The notes: generated by a model from the sequence alone, not told the origin. Shown: positions 56,488 to 63,462, numbered from the stretch's first letter. The stretch: 64,000 nt of DNA from Bacilli bacterium (GCA_017617065.1 JAFZWP010000013.1:264335-328334); one strand, 5' to 3'. Translations and numbers: made by a program.

Positions 56488-56515
56488 ATTATCACCCACT
56501 ACCAGTATACCATAA

Positions 56516-56553
56516 TTTCATTAAAATTTCACTATTTTTTCACTATTTTTCAC
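56516..56553. repeat. Four helically phased TTTCAY repeats upstream of the Fic gene
   Basis: TTTCAT/TTTCAC copies start at 56516, 56527, 56538 and 56548, that is 11, 11 and 10 bases apart, about one helical turn each. On the coding (minus) strand they read RTGAAA. They lie 30-65 bases upstream of the start, in the promoter region. Confidence 0.7.
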
Positions 56554-56618
56554 AATTTATTTGTGTTAGAAATAAAAAAATGCATTAAATTTCCCTTCAA
56601 AGCATATTAAAAAAGAAA

Positions 56619-56640
56619 AGAACTGGATACTTCCAGTTCT
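56619..56640 (-). terminator. Terminator of the flavoprotein gene
   Basis: Nine-base stem AGAACTGGA/TCCAGTTCT, four-base loop, T-rich tail on the minus strand. Confidence 0.88.
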
Positions 56641-56644
56641 AATC

Positions 56645-57268
56645 TTACCTAATAAAACTTGTATAAATTCTTTCTTCATCATCTAACAATTCTTTATAAT
56701 TCTTTTTACCATCTTTAATTGACTTCATCAAGAACACCATTCTTTTAGCTACAATCCTAGCATTACGCAAGCCTTCTAAATCTTCTTTAACTTCACCTAC
56801 GGATCCACCAAATGCGTTGTTCCAATAATCACCTGATACAACTGGCATTCCCGAAATTGTAAAGTATTTGTTAATAACATCAAAACTTGCTTCAGTTCCA
56901 CCACGTCTAGCTATATTAAAGCAAGCACCTACTTTATATCTAACATCATAGTTTCTACTATAGAATAATCTATCTAGAAATGAAATAATTGATCCGTTTG
57001 GAGAGCCAAAATAAACTGGACTCAAGATAATTAGTCCATCAGCCTCTCTAAACTTTTCACCTGCTTCATTTACGATGTCATTAAAGATGCAACCATTCTT
57101 TGTCTTTTTACAAGTCAAGCAAGCCATGCATCCTCTTACATCTTTTGTTCCAATTGATAATACAGTTGAATCTATATTATATTCTTTAAATACTTTTAAT
57201 AATTCTTCAATAACAATAGAACAGTTACCATCATTTCTAGGTGATCCATTTACAATTAATACTTTCAT
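56645..57268 (-). CDS. Flavodoxin-fold NAD(P)H:FMN reductase-like protein
   Basis: 207-residue protein of the NADPH-dependent FMN reductase/iron-sulfur flavoprotein family. The FMN phosphate loop is GSPRNDGNCS (residues 8-17), and ILSPVYFGSPNG near 80 contacts the flavin ring. Cysteines in GCMACLTCKKTKNGC (46-60) match the cluster-binding compact motif of iron-sulfur flavoproteins or a redox loop. It probably transfers electrons from NAD(P)H; the partner is unknown. It follows the repeat protein by 11 bases on the same strand. Confidence 0.88.
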   Translation of the reverse strand: MKVLIVNGSPRNDGNCSIVIEELLKVFKEYNIDSTVLSIGTKDVRGCMACLTCKKTKNGCIFNDIVNEAGEKFREADGLIILSPVYFGSPNGSIISFLDRLFYSRNYDVRYKVGACFNIARRGGTEASFDVINKYFTISGMPVVSGDYWNNAFGGSVGEVKEDLEGLRNARIVAKRMVFLMKSIKDGKKNYKELLDDEERIYTSFIR

Positions 57269-57279
57269 ATTTACTCCTT

Positions 57280-57621
57280 TTATATAGATACAACAGCAAT
57301 TAATGCCATTAATTCCATTTGGCTAACATCGCCAACTATTTCAAATAAAGTTCTTCCACAATATTCTCTTATATAATTACCCTCTACTTCATATAAAATT
57401 GGGCCACAATACCTTCTTACATATTTACCTTCAATAGTATATAAAGTTTTCCCACAATATTCTTTAATGTTGTTACCATCTATTTCATAAAGAGTTGGTC
57501 CACAAAATCTTCTTACGTATTTACCATTAATATCATATAAAGTTCTTCCGCAGAATTCTCTAATTTGCCCATCTTTTATTTCTAATAACGTGCTTCCACA
57601 ATATCTTCTAAGTGTTGCCAT
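57280..57621 (-). CDS. Six-fold 16-residue Cys-Gly repeat protein
   Basis: 113-residue protein made almost wholly of six tandem 16-residue units (residues 5-100) with consensus R-[RE]-[YF]-C-G-x-T-L-Y-E-I-x-G-x-Y-[VI]. A cysteine falls at 8, 24, 40, 56, 72 and 88. Units alternate RR and (R/K)E starts, so the true period may be 32 residues, three pairs. The pattern strand-turn-strand suggests a closed beta fold of hairpins, with the cysteines on one face. A short hydrophobic tail (MELMALIAVVSI) follows. I do not recognise a named family. An AGGAG site precedes the ATG. It lies 11 bases from the flavoprotein gene, so a redox link is possible. Confidence 0.8.
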   Translation of the reverse strand: MATLRRYCGSTLLEIKDGQIREFCGRTLYDINGKYVRRFCGPTLYEIDGNNIKEYCGKTLYTIEGKYVRRYCGPILYEVEGNYIREYCGRTLFEIVGDVSQMELMALIAVVSI

Positions 57622-57679
57622 ATTCTTCTCCTATGTTTTACTAATATAATTGTATCATTAAATAAAGATAATTAACAAT

Positions 57680-57720
57680 AAAAAAGCACTAATGATTAGT
57701 AGTATCACTAGTGCTTTTTT
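57680..57720. terminator. Terminator of mgtC
   Basis: Twelve-base stem AAAAAAGCACTA/TAGTGCTTTTTT with a 17-base loop that can pair further (TGAT/ATCA). T-run on the minus strand; the A/T symmetry also allows plus-strand use. Confidence 0.85.
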
Positions 57721-57725
57721 ATATA

Positions 57726-58460
57726 TTATAATATTTGAATAGATATTATATTTGCTTCTTTTTCAATCTTAGATATATATTCATTAATCTTATCTTTTGA
57801 AGAATCAAAAACTACTTGGAATGTAAGTGAAACAATTTTTGATGAGTTAGATGTAATTAGTTCTGTAGATACATTATGAATTGTACAATTGAATTCTAAA
57901 GATACTGTAAGAACTGTATCAAGTAGTGGTGTATCTGCTGGAGCAGTAATTGAAATATAAGCGCTATTTTTAGCAACCCATTCCTCAACTTTTTTGAATA
58001 CTGTTAAAACAACTAAGATTAAAATTGTTCCAGCAAGAGCTAAAATAAAGTTAAATGATCCACAAGCAATACCAATTGTCATAACAACCCAAATTGAAGC
58101 TGCTGTAGTTAAGCCTCTAACTCCACCGCCATTACGGTGCATTATAACACCAGCGCCTAGAAAACCTATACCAGTAACAACTTGAGCAACAAGCCTTGCT
58201 ACATCTCTTTTTCCTTCAGTTGCACTAGGAAAACCATATATTGATATTATCATAATGATGCATGATCCAACTCCCACTAAAAGGTGAGTTCTTAACCCTG
58301 CACTTCTTCCTTTTCTCTCTCTTTCAATACCAATAGCTCCACATAATACAACTGTTAGAAATAGAGCAATTGCACATAATACTAAATTACCTACAGGCCA
58401 GCCATTAATATTCCAATTATTTAAATATTCTGCTATTTTTTGATCGAATGTAGTAACCAT
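57726..58460 (-). CDS. MgtC/SapB-family membrane protein
   Basis: 244-residue protein with four to five membrane helices in the first 150 residues and a C-terminal ACT-like cytoplasmic domain (about 165-244). The signature GAIGIERERKGRSAGLRTH near residues 40-58 and VTGIGFLGAGVIMHRNGG near 92-109 are diagnostic. Family members affect Mg2+ homeostasis, membrane potential or ATP synthase activity. It is a single-gene unit with promoter, AGGAG site and terminator. No Mg2+ riboswitch (M-box) sequence was seen in its leader. Confidence 0.92.
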   Translation of the reverse strand: MVTTFDQKIAEYLNNWNINGWPVGNLVLCAIALFLTVVLCGAIGIERERKGRSAGLRTHLLVGVGSCIIMIISIYGFPSATEGKRDVARLVAQVVTGIGFLGAGVIMHRNGGGVRGLTTAASIWVVMTIGIACGSFNFILALAGTILILVVLTVFKKVEEWVAKNSAYISITAPADTPLLDTVLTVSLEFNCTIHNVSTELITSNSSKIVSLTFQVVFDSSKDKINEYISKIEKEANIISIQIL

Positions 58461-58491
58461 TTTATTCTCTCCTAATTTTTATACTATAAAC

Positions 58492-58520
58492 ATTATATTG
58501 CAAAAGATGATATTTTGCAA
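58492..58520 (-). promoter_or_regulatory. mgtC promoter with palindrome across the -35 box
   Basis: On the minus strand TTGCAA (58520-58515), 17 bases, TATAAT (58497-58492). A perfect 16-base palindrome ATATTTTGCAAAATAT (58510-58525) covers the -35 box. TTTTGCAA recurs just before the -10 box. Confidence 0.7.
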
Positions 58521-58612
58521 AATATTAAACAATAATATTTTATTTTTTACTTCTTTGTGATTAAAAAACCATATATTAATCGAAACTGCACCATATGTTC
58601 GAAAAGCAAATA

Positions 58613-58648
58613 AAAAGCACAATTGCCTTTTTAAACAATTATGCTTTT
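58613..58648 (-). terminator. Terminator of the 27-codon gene
   Basis: Thirteen-base stem AAAAGCATAATTG/CAATTGTGCTTTT (one G-U pair on the minus strand) with a ten-base loop, followed by T-rich sequence. It lies 14 bases after the small gene's stop. Confidence 0.85.
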
Positions 58649-58662
58649 ACTAGCTGACATTA

Positions 58663-58746
58663 TTACGACTTAGAATCAGAGATGTTTTCGTTACAAATGA
58701 TTAAAACATCAGCCATTCTTTTAAATAATTCATATAAGAACTTCAT
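58663..58746 (-). CDS. Standalone 27-residue peptide gene
   Basis: An ATG at 58746 opens a 27-codon frame, MKFLYELFKRMADVL then IICNENISDSKS. AAAGGAAG sits nine bases upstream, and a strong terminator follows 14 bases after the stop. The peptide is amphipathic in its first half and could associate with the membrane. The leader upstream contains a palindrome (58828-58845, ATGAAT/ATTCAT core) and an AGTCT/AGACT hairpin, so regulation at RNA level is possible. I recognise no family. Candidates are a regulatory peptide for mgtC or a small toxin, both speculative; it could also be a non-coding RNA. Confidence 0.55.
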   Translation of the reverse strand: MKFLYELFKRMADVLIICNENISDSKS

Positions 58747-58989
58747 AATTTAACACTTCCTTTCCACACAATACAGATCTATATTTATATGTAGTCTGGA
58801 GTTTTAAAGACTTTGTTTTGTCTACATAATGAATGTAAATTCATTTTGTTATTCAATTTTACACCATTTTCAATTTTTTTAAAATGAATATTTTATGAAA
58901 ACGTACTCACATTTTGCTACGTACTAACGATAATCGTGTATGAATAATGCTACACCATCCAACACCGCATTTTTAAGGAATACGCTGTC

Positions 58990-59046
58990 GTGACACGTGA
59001 CAAGTGCAACAAACATAGGTTAGGTATTTGCAATCAATACAAGAAA
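58990..59046 (+). repeat. Left copy of a direct repeat flanking the DUF4143 module
   Basis: Ordered blocks GTGACACGTGACAA, AGGTTAGG and TCAATACAAGAAAAA occur here and again at 61839-61904 in the same order and direction. The right copy has seven extra bases between the first two blocks. Confidence 0.7.
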
Positions 59047-59047
59047 A

Positions 59048-59078
59048 AAGATGCTATATCTATTTGATACAACATCTT
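59048..59078 (-). terminator. Possible terminator downstream of the 59271 gene
   Basis: AAGATG/CATCTT outer stem with an inner TATC/GATA pairing, followed on the minus strand by a T6 run. It lies about 190 bases past the stop at 59271. Confidence 0.5.
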
Positions 59079-59270
59079 GATTCTCTCAAAGCAGAAAGCT
59101 TTCTCTCAAATTTGGTTTATAAATGTGTTAGTTAAGCTATATTGATACAAATGCCCAAAAAAGGTGAGGTTAGAAAACCTATATTGATACATTTAGCTTC
59201 CACGGACAGAACTGGACTTAATCTACATTTATAATTACCAATTTTCTACATTTTCAGTTTACCATTATCA

Positions 59271-59909
59271 TTATTCAATAAATGATTTCATTAAACGATC
59301 TATATTCTTCGATATAGAAACTACACATTTCGTTTTACTTGTATATTCAATCAAACAATTAACAAATATGTTTTCTTGACATTTATTTTTAATTTTTAAA
59401 TAGGTTATTACGGGATATCCAGCTCCATAAATAGGATTATTTAAGTAATAAATAGCCTTAAAAGTGTTTTTATCATCACTAACACATTTTAGTATGACCT
59501 TTTTAATCACGTATTCATAACTACGTGGATAACGATGTATTTTAGGTATTAACTTTTTTATAGTAATAAAACCACTTTTAATTTCTTCATGAATTAAATT
59601 TTTATATCTTTTTGAACCATAAAAATGTAAAAAATAACCTGCATCTACAATTCTATTATATTTTTTTTCGTCCTGTCTATTCTCTAATTCCAATAGTTCA
59701 TCTCTTATTCTATCACTCTTTGAATAAAACAAATTTTTAGCTAAGCGTTCATCAATGTTAAACTTCTTCATAATAAGTTTAATAGCCTTATTTTTTTCAT
59801 CATTATCAAAACCTTTGGGATTTCTAGGATCTTTTTTCGGTGCTGCTTTTTTCAATAATCGCATCCTTATATTAAATATTTTGTATTGAGTTAATACTGC
59901 ATATTCCAT
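59271..59909 (-). CDS. Unknown protein encoded after the DUF4143 ATPase
   Basis: About 212 residues, highly basic, no family recognised. Visible features are a Lys/Arg-rich N-terminal third (KKAAPKKDPRNPKG), a helical middle and a mixed C-terminal half with alternating strands (KCVVSISKNIDRL). No signal or membrane segment. Two starts are possible: the ATG at 59909, with a weak GAGCGGG before it, or ATGs at 59948/59945 that overlap the upstream ATPase gene by 20 bases and have no clear site. The basic charge suggests nucleic-acid binding. Close coupling to the ATPase gene suggests a functional pair. Confidence 0.6.
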   Translation of the reverse strand: MEYAVLTQYKIFNIRMRLLKKAAPKKDPRNPKGFDNDEKNKAIKLIMKKFNIDERLAKNLFYSKSDRIRDELLELENRQDEKKYNRIVDAGYFLHFYGSKRYKNLIHEEIKSGFITIKKLIPKIHRYPRSYEYVIKKVILKCVSDDKNTFKAIYYLNNPIYGAGYPVITYLKIKNKCQENIFVNCLIEYTSKTKCVVSISKNIDRLMKSFIE

Positions 59910-59925
59910 TTTCCCGCTCTCGTTT

Positions 59926-61254
59926 TTACCAGTCAAGTGAATCATCATTTAACAAAAAGTCTAATAAACTGATTCTCAAGAATCCTTCATCAGTATAATA
60001 GTATTTTCCTTCTTCTTTAACAATGATAACTTTCTTGAATGAATCTGGTATATTTCTAATTGATTTATATTCTTGTTCTTTCTTTTCAGGAGTAGATATT
60101 GCTAAAGCAACTTGAACATAATAAATCTTACCACCTTTATTAGCAACAAAATCAACTTCTGTATCATTATCAACATAAATTGGATTACCATTTTTATCTA
60201 GTCTATCAGTCTTAACTTTTATAGTAACAACACCAACATCAACATTAAATCCTCGATATCTCAGTTCATTATAAACAATATTCTCAATTAAATCTGTTTC
60301 ATCTACTTCTCTAAAGTTTAAAATTGCATTGCGAATACCGATATCCTCAAAATATATTTTATATGGTGTTCCAATATAACTTCTTCCCTTCACATCATAA
60401 CGAAGAACTTTATTAAGTAAGAATGCATCTTCAAACCATTCAATATAATTTCCAATAACGTTATTTGATAATGATGCCTTGTATCTACTTTTAAATGTGT
60501 TTTCTATTCTAGTCGGATTAATAGGTGTAGAAATCATTGAAGATACTACCCTTAATGTTTCATCTAAATTATTAACATCTACCTGTGGATGTCTTTTTTT
60601 TACATCACTTAAGTAAGTATCTTTATAAATACTAATTGCTTGGCTTACTTTTTCTTCATCAGTTAATTGCTTTTGAACAAGTGGAATGCCACCATATCTA
60701 ATATATTCATTTAATGATGCATATTTATCAGTCACTACATCGCTTATATATTCATTAAATGCTAATGGCAGCAAATGAACTCCCGATGCTCTTCCACCAA
60801 ATTCAGTATCAATATCTGAAGATAATAAATAAGAATTACTACCAGTAACATAAATATCAAAGTTTTTATGATTCAAAAAGCCATTTAATACTCTTACAAA
60901 TTCATCAAGATTTTGTATTTCATCTAAAAGTAAATAATAGTCTTTGCTATCTATAACGCAATCATTAATATATAAAATAAATTTTCTATTATTTACTATT
61001 TTTTGGCCATTAACTTCCTTAACGGTTGGTTGATCAGGCAAATACTTATCTAGTAACATTATATCTTCTTCATTATCAAAAGCAAATTTTATAATGTGGT
61101 TCTTATTTATTTTCTCTTCTTTCGTTAAATAATTATAAAATATATCATTTAATAAAAAAGACTTGCCACTTCTTCTTATACCAGTAATAACTTTAACCAA
61201 ACCATTTCGTTTTTTTATAATTAATTGATTCAAATATTTTGTTCTTTTAAACAT
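59926..61254 (-). CDS. AAA ATPase with DUF4143 domain
   Basis: 442-residue protein of the common bacterial AAA/DUF4143 group. Walker A is GIRRSGKS near residues 25-32, Walker B YLLLDEIQNL near 110, and sensor-like VTGSNSYLLSSDI near 140. The C-terminal DUF4143 region has a PD-(D/E)XK-like core (EVDFVANKGGKIYYVQVAL). Biological roles for the family are poorly known. Such genes are typical of accessory regions and are often variable between strains. It lies between two related non-coding repeats. Confidence 0.88.
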   Translation of the reverse strand: MFKRTKYLNQLIIKKRNGLVKVITGIRRSGKSFLLNDIFYNYLTKEEKINKNHIIKFAFDNEEDIMLLDKYLPDQPTVKEVNGQKIVNNRKFILYINDCVIDSKDYYLLLDEIQNLDEFVRVLNGFLNHKNFDIYVTGSNSYLLSSDIDTEFGGRASGVHLLPLAFNEYISDVVTDKYASLNEYIRYGGIPLVQKQLTDEEKVSQAISIYKDTYLSDVKKRHPQVDVNNLDETLRVVSSMISTPINPTRIENTFKSRYKASLSNNVIGNYIEWFEDAFLLNKVLRYDVKGRSYIGTPYKIYFEDIGIRNAILNFREVDETDLIENIVYNELRYRGFNVDVGVVTIKVKTDRLDKNGNPIYVDNDTEVDFVANKGGKIYYVQVALAISTPEKKEQEYKSIRNIPDSFKKVIIVKEEGKYYYTDEGFLRISLLDFLLNDDSLDW

Positions 61255-61472
61255 AAAGCATTCTCCTTTTTATCAGTACTGATGTTTTTGTCAAGTCTAT
61301 TATATCATTTTATAGAAATTGATGCAATATCTTATGTAACTTTTTTATTACGATTACGATAGATATTAAATCCTTTTAATCCTAAGTCCGACATACCACC
61401 TTACTTTTACTTCTAACCCTATATAAGAAGTATTGTATTGATACAATCAATTTTAAACCAAGGAAAAATAAA

Positions 61473-61502
61473 AAGGGCATTTCTACTAGTAAAAATACCC
61501 TT
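61473..61502 (-). terminator. Second tandem terminator before the DUF4143 gene
   Basis: Twelve-base stem (two G-U pairs on the minus strand) AAGGGTATTTTT/AGAAATGCCCTT, loop ACTAGT, then a T-rich tail. Confidence 0.75.
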
Positions 61503-61519
61503 AAAAACAAATAAAAAAA

Positions 61520-61562
61520 GCACCGATATTATAGCAAGTTTTACTTGCATTTATATCAGTGC
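61520..61562 (-). terminator. First tandem terminator before the DUF4143 gene
   Basis: Long interrupted hairpin GCAC-GATAT-GCAAG / CTTGC-ATATC-GTGC followed on the minus strand by T7. No gene ends just upstream of it on this strand, so it may close a non-coding transcript from the repeat region. Confidence 0.7.
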
Positions 61563-61654
61563 ATTACTTTTCATATGTGTAAGGTAAGCATAAATAATAC
61601 TGCACCCTGTTTTGACCGATGCACCCTCTCCTGTATCAAATGCACTTACCTTAG

Positions 61655-61772
61655 TCCTGTGATGTAATTGCATTCAACACAAGAATTTTTTGTATCAAAT
61701 AAGCTTACTTTTCTCCTGTGATGTAATTGCATTCAACACAAGAATTTTCTGTATCAAATAAGCTTACTTTTC
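61655..61772 (+). repeat. 59-base tandem repeat, two full copies plus partial units
   Basis: Copies at 61655-61713 and 61714-61772 differ at a single base. Partial units precede (from about 61629, CTGTATCAAATGCACTTACC) and follow (from 61773, TCCTG then a diverged TGTATTCAATACA). Each unit contains CATTCAACACAAG and TGTATCAAATAAGC. The units are contiguous with no spacers. Confidence 0.92.
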
Positions 61773-61838
61773 TCCTGAAGCCAAATTGTATTCAATACAT
61801 ACACCCTCAAACCTACTAATTTTAGCACTTACCCCTAT

Positions 61839-61904
61839 GTGACACGTGACAAACGTGACAGTCGTGACACTTAGGTTAGGCAGGTGTATTCAATACAAGA
61901 AAAA
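61839..61904 (+). repeat. Right copy of the direct repeat flanking the DUF4143 module
   Basis: GTGACACGTGACAA, then extra GTGACA iterations, AGGTTAGG and TCAATACAAGAAAAA, paralleling 58990-59046. TGTATTCAATACA here is a near-perfect palindrome. Confidence 0.7.
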
Positions 61905-61933
61905 TTACTCTAAGTGTATTTAATACAAGCAAA

Positions 61934-61961
61934 AAGCACCTACCACTTTTGATAGATGCTT
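61934..61961 (-). terminator. Terminator of the second Fic gene
   Basis: Twelve-base stem AAGCATCTATCA/TGGTAGGTGCTT (two G-U pairs) with a four-base loop and T5 on the minus strand, about 50 bases after the stop at 62014. Confidence 0.85.
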
Positions 61962-62013
61962 AACCTTATTCTTATAAGTTTCCATTATTTTAAAGATAAA
62001 TTTAAGGGAAAAT

Positions 62014-63060
62014 TTATTTTAATCTAACATATCTATTATTCTTTCCGTTACCTTCTCGTCTAAGTTCACCAAGTTCAATTAATTTTCTTAATGCTCCTTC
62101 TATTGAACTAATGCTTAAAGATGGGCATAATTCTCTTATATCTTGTTTTGTAAACCATCCAATTTTATTATTTGCTGCTTTTCTTACCATATCGATAGCA
62201 GGAATCTTTTCTTCAACGATTTTAAATCTATCTTCAAAATCTTTATATGCAGCAAGAATTGTGCTCAATAAGTACTTAATGAATGGAACAGGATTGTCAT
62301 TTCCATCTAGCCATCCTTCTTGTGAAGCACCTAGTGCATCATAATATAAATCCTTGTGCTTTGCTATCTTAGCTTCTAATGAAATATATTTACCAACATA
62401 GAATCCATTTCTATACAATAGTAATGTTGTCAATAGTCTAGACATTCTACCATTTCCATCATTAAATGGATGAATACATAAAAAGTCATGAATAAAAACT
62501 GGTATAGCGATTAATGGTTCTAATTCATTATTCCCTATTACTCTATTATATTCTTCACAAATTTTATCAAGTGCTTCTGGTGTTTCAAATGGATCAAGAG
62601 GTGTGAATAATACCTCAACTTTACCATCAGAATGAGTAGCAGAGATATAATTTTGAACATTTTTAGTTCTACCTGCCATAGGGTTATTCATATGACTATA
62701 CATAATCTTATGTAATTGTAATATAAAATTTTGAGTTAATGGGATTGCATCAAAACTTTCATGTATTATATTTAATACATCACGATATCCAGCAATTTCT
62801 TCTTCAGCCCTATTTTTAGGAGTGGTTTTTTCTTCAACTAATTGTTTAATTCTTGTATTAGTTGTAACTATACCTTCAATAGCATTTGAAGCTTCTGTAC
62901 TCTGAACTTTAGCTATTTCAACTAGTTTTTCTAATTCTTCAGGTCTTTGTTTTAAATACAGTTCTTGTTTCCCAACTTCTTTATATATAGCAGCTATATA
63001 GCCTAATACTTCTGAATCCCATGTGTTTTTACTTATTTTAGAATAATTAAAATCTCTCAT
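62014..63060 (-). CDS. Fic-domain protein with winged-helix C-terminus
   Basis: 348-residue Fic protein with an intact HPFNDGNGR motif near residue 200 and the inhibitory-helix motif TEASNAIEG (S/T-xxxE-G type) near 55-65, N-terminal to the Fic core. The C-terminal 80 residues form a winged helix (FTKQDIRELCPSLSISSIEGALRKL). It is unlike the Fic protein at 55.4 kb in detail, so it is not a recent duplicate. GAGGTG precedes the ATG. The promoter carries a palindrome, suggesting self-regulation. Confidence 0.9.
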   Translation of the reverse strand: MRDFNYSKISKNTWDSEVLGYIAAIYKEVGKQELYLKQRPEELEKLVEIAKVQSTEASNAIEGIVTTNTRIKQLVEEKTTPKNRAEEEIAGYRDVLNIIHESFDAIPLTQNFILQLHKIMYSHMNNPMAGRTKNVQNYISATHSDGKVEVLFTPLDPFETPEALDKICEEYNRVIGNNELEPLIAIPVFIHDFLCIHPFNDGNGRMSRLLTTLLLYRNGFYVGKYISLEAKIAKHKDLYYDALGASQEGWLDGNDNPVPFIKYLLSTILAAYKDFEDRFKIVEEKIPAIDMVRKAANNKIGWFTKQDIRELCPSLSISSIEGALRKLIELGELRREGNGKNNRYVRLK

Positions 63061-63086
63061 ATTTTCACCTCACATCGTCACTTTTC

Positions 63087-63121
63087 CCTTAAATAATATC
63101 ATATTTTAAGGTTAAAGTCAA
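63087..63121 (-). promoter_or_regulatory. Promoter and palindrome of the second Fic gene
   Basis: On the minus strand TTGACT (63121-63116), 17 bases, TATTAT (63098-63093). The inverted repeat CCTTAAA-11-TTTAAGG (63087-63111) spans the spacer and -10 box, so bound protein would block transcription. Confidence 0.78.
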
Positions 63122-63235
63122 GAAATAAGGGCATTTTTGTTTTCCCATTTAGTTATTCTTTCTCGTAATTTTTACCCTAAAATGTGAGAATAGTACTAAG
63201 TTTGAGAGAATATTATTACACAACTTGACTTTTAG

Positions 63236-63280
63236 CCTCTTTAGAGTGATAGATAGACACGACTCTAAGGAGGTTTTTTT
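63236..63280 (+). promoter_or_regulatory. Hairpin that captures the ribosome binding site and ends in T7
   Basis: CCTCTTTAGAGT (63236-63247) pairs with ACTCTAAGGAGG (63262-63273) over 12 bases with one G-U, across a 14-base loop GATAGATAGACACG. It is followed at once by T7. The right arm is the AAGGAGG site of the gene starting at 63283. The element therefore has the form both of an intrinsic terminator and of a Shine-Dalgarno-sequestering switch. Confidence 0.8.
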
Positions 63281-63282
63281 AC

Positions 63283-63462
63283 ATGAATCAAAATCAAATT
63301 GTTGGTGAAATCAAATATAGGTTTGCTTCTCTTCTTCTAGATCAATTACTTGAAGACAATATTATTACTAGAGATGAATGGGTAACATTCAAGAAAAAGC
63401 TCTTTAAGAAATATAATCCTATCATTAGTGTATTGGAGGAAATCGATGAAAAAGATAATTAA
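63283..63462 (+). CDS. Small SHOCT-like protein preceding a serine recombinase
   Basis: 59-residue protein starting at the ATG at 63283, nine bases after AAGGAGG. The second half, LLDQLLEDNIITRDEWVTFKKKL, resembles the SHOCT-type short C-terminal domain of small proteins encoded just before large serine recombinases in Bacillota mobile elements. Its end overlaps the recombinase gene by 17 bases, so translation is coupled. Its function is not known; an accessory role in recombination or its control is inferred. Confidence 0.78.
   Translation: MNQNQIVGEIKYRFASLLLDQLLEDNIITRDEWVTFKKKLFKKYNPIISVLEEIDEKDN

Larger units (their letters stand above)
58747..59270. other. Gene-free stretch with palindromes and short repeats
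   Basis: No convincing gene beyond the 5' leader of the 27-codon gene. It holds an 18-base palindrome at 58828-58845, a GTGACACGTGACAA element at 58990-59003 repeated at 61.84 kb, two TTCTCTCAAA copies 20 bases apart (59081 and 59101) around the palindrome AGAAAGCTTTCT, and two 13-base copies of CTATATTGATACA at 59137 and 59179. A hairpin at 59048-59078 may end the 59271 gene's transcript. Confidence 0.7.
61255..62013. other. Gene-free repeat-rich stretch
   Basis: About 760 bases with no convincing gene. On the minus strand, in order, it contains the terminator of the Fic gene (61934-61961), the right copy of the flanking repeat, a 59-base tandem repeat (61655-61772 plus partial units) and two consecutive terminators (61562-61520 and 61502-61473). 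TTGTAT-TG-ATACAA near 61434-61447 is a further palindrome. Confidence 0.75.

Noticed and set aside
58461..58612. M-box magnesium riboswitch before mgtC
   Set aside because: The leader is short and A/T rich with none of the conserved M-box blocks; a promoter lies only 32 bases before the start codon.
59271..59909. AbiF/Abi_2 abortive infection protein or ToxN
   Set aside because: Accessory context suggested it, but the Abi_2 N-terminal pattern, HEPN RxxxxxH motif and ToxN sequence features are absent.
61655..61772. CRISPR array
   Set aside because: The repeats are directly adjacent without unique spacers, the unit is 59 bases, and no cas genes are present.
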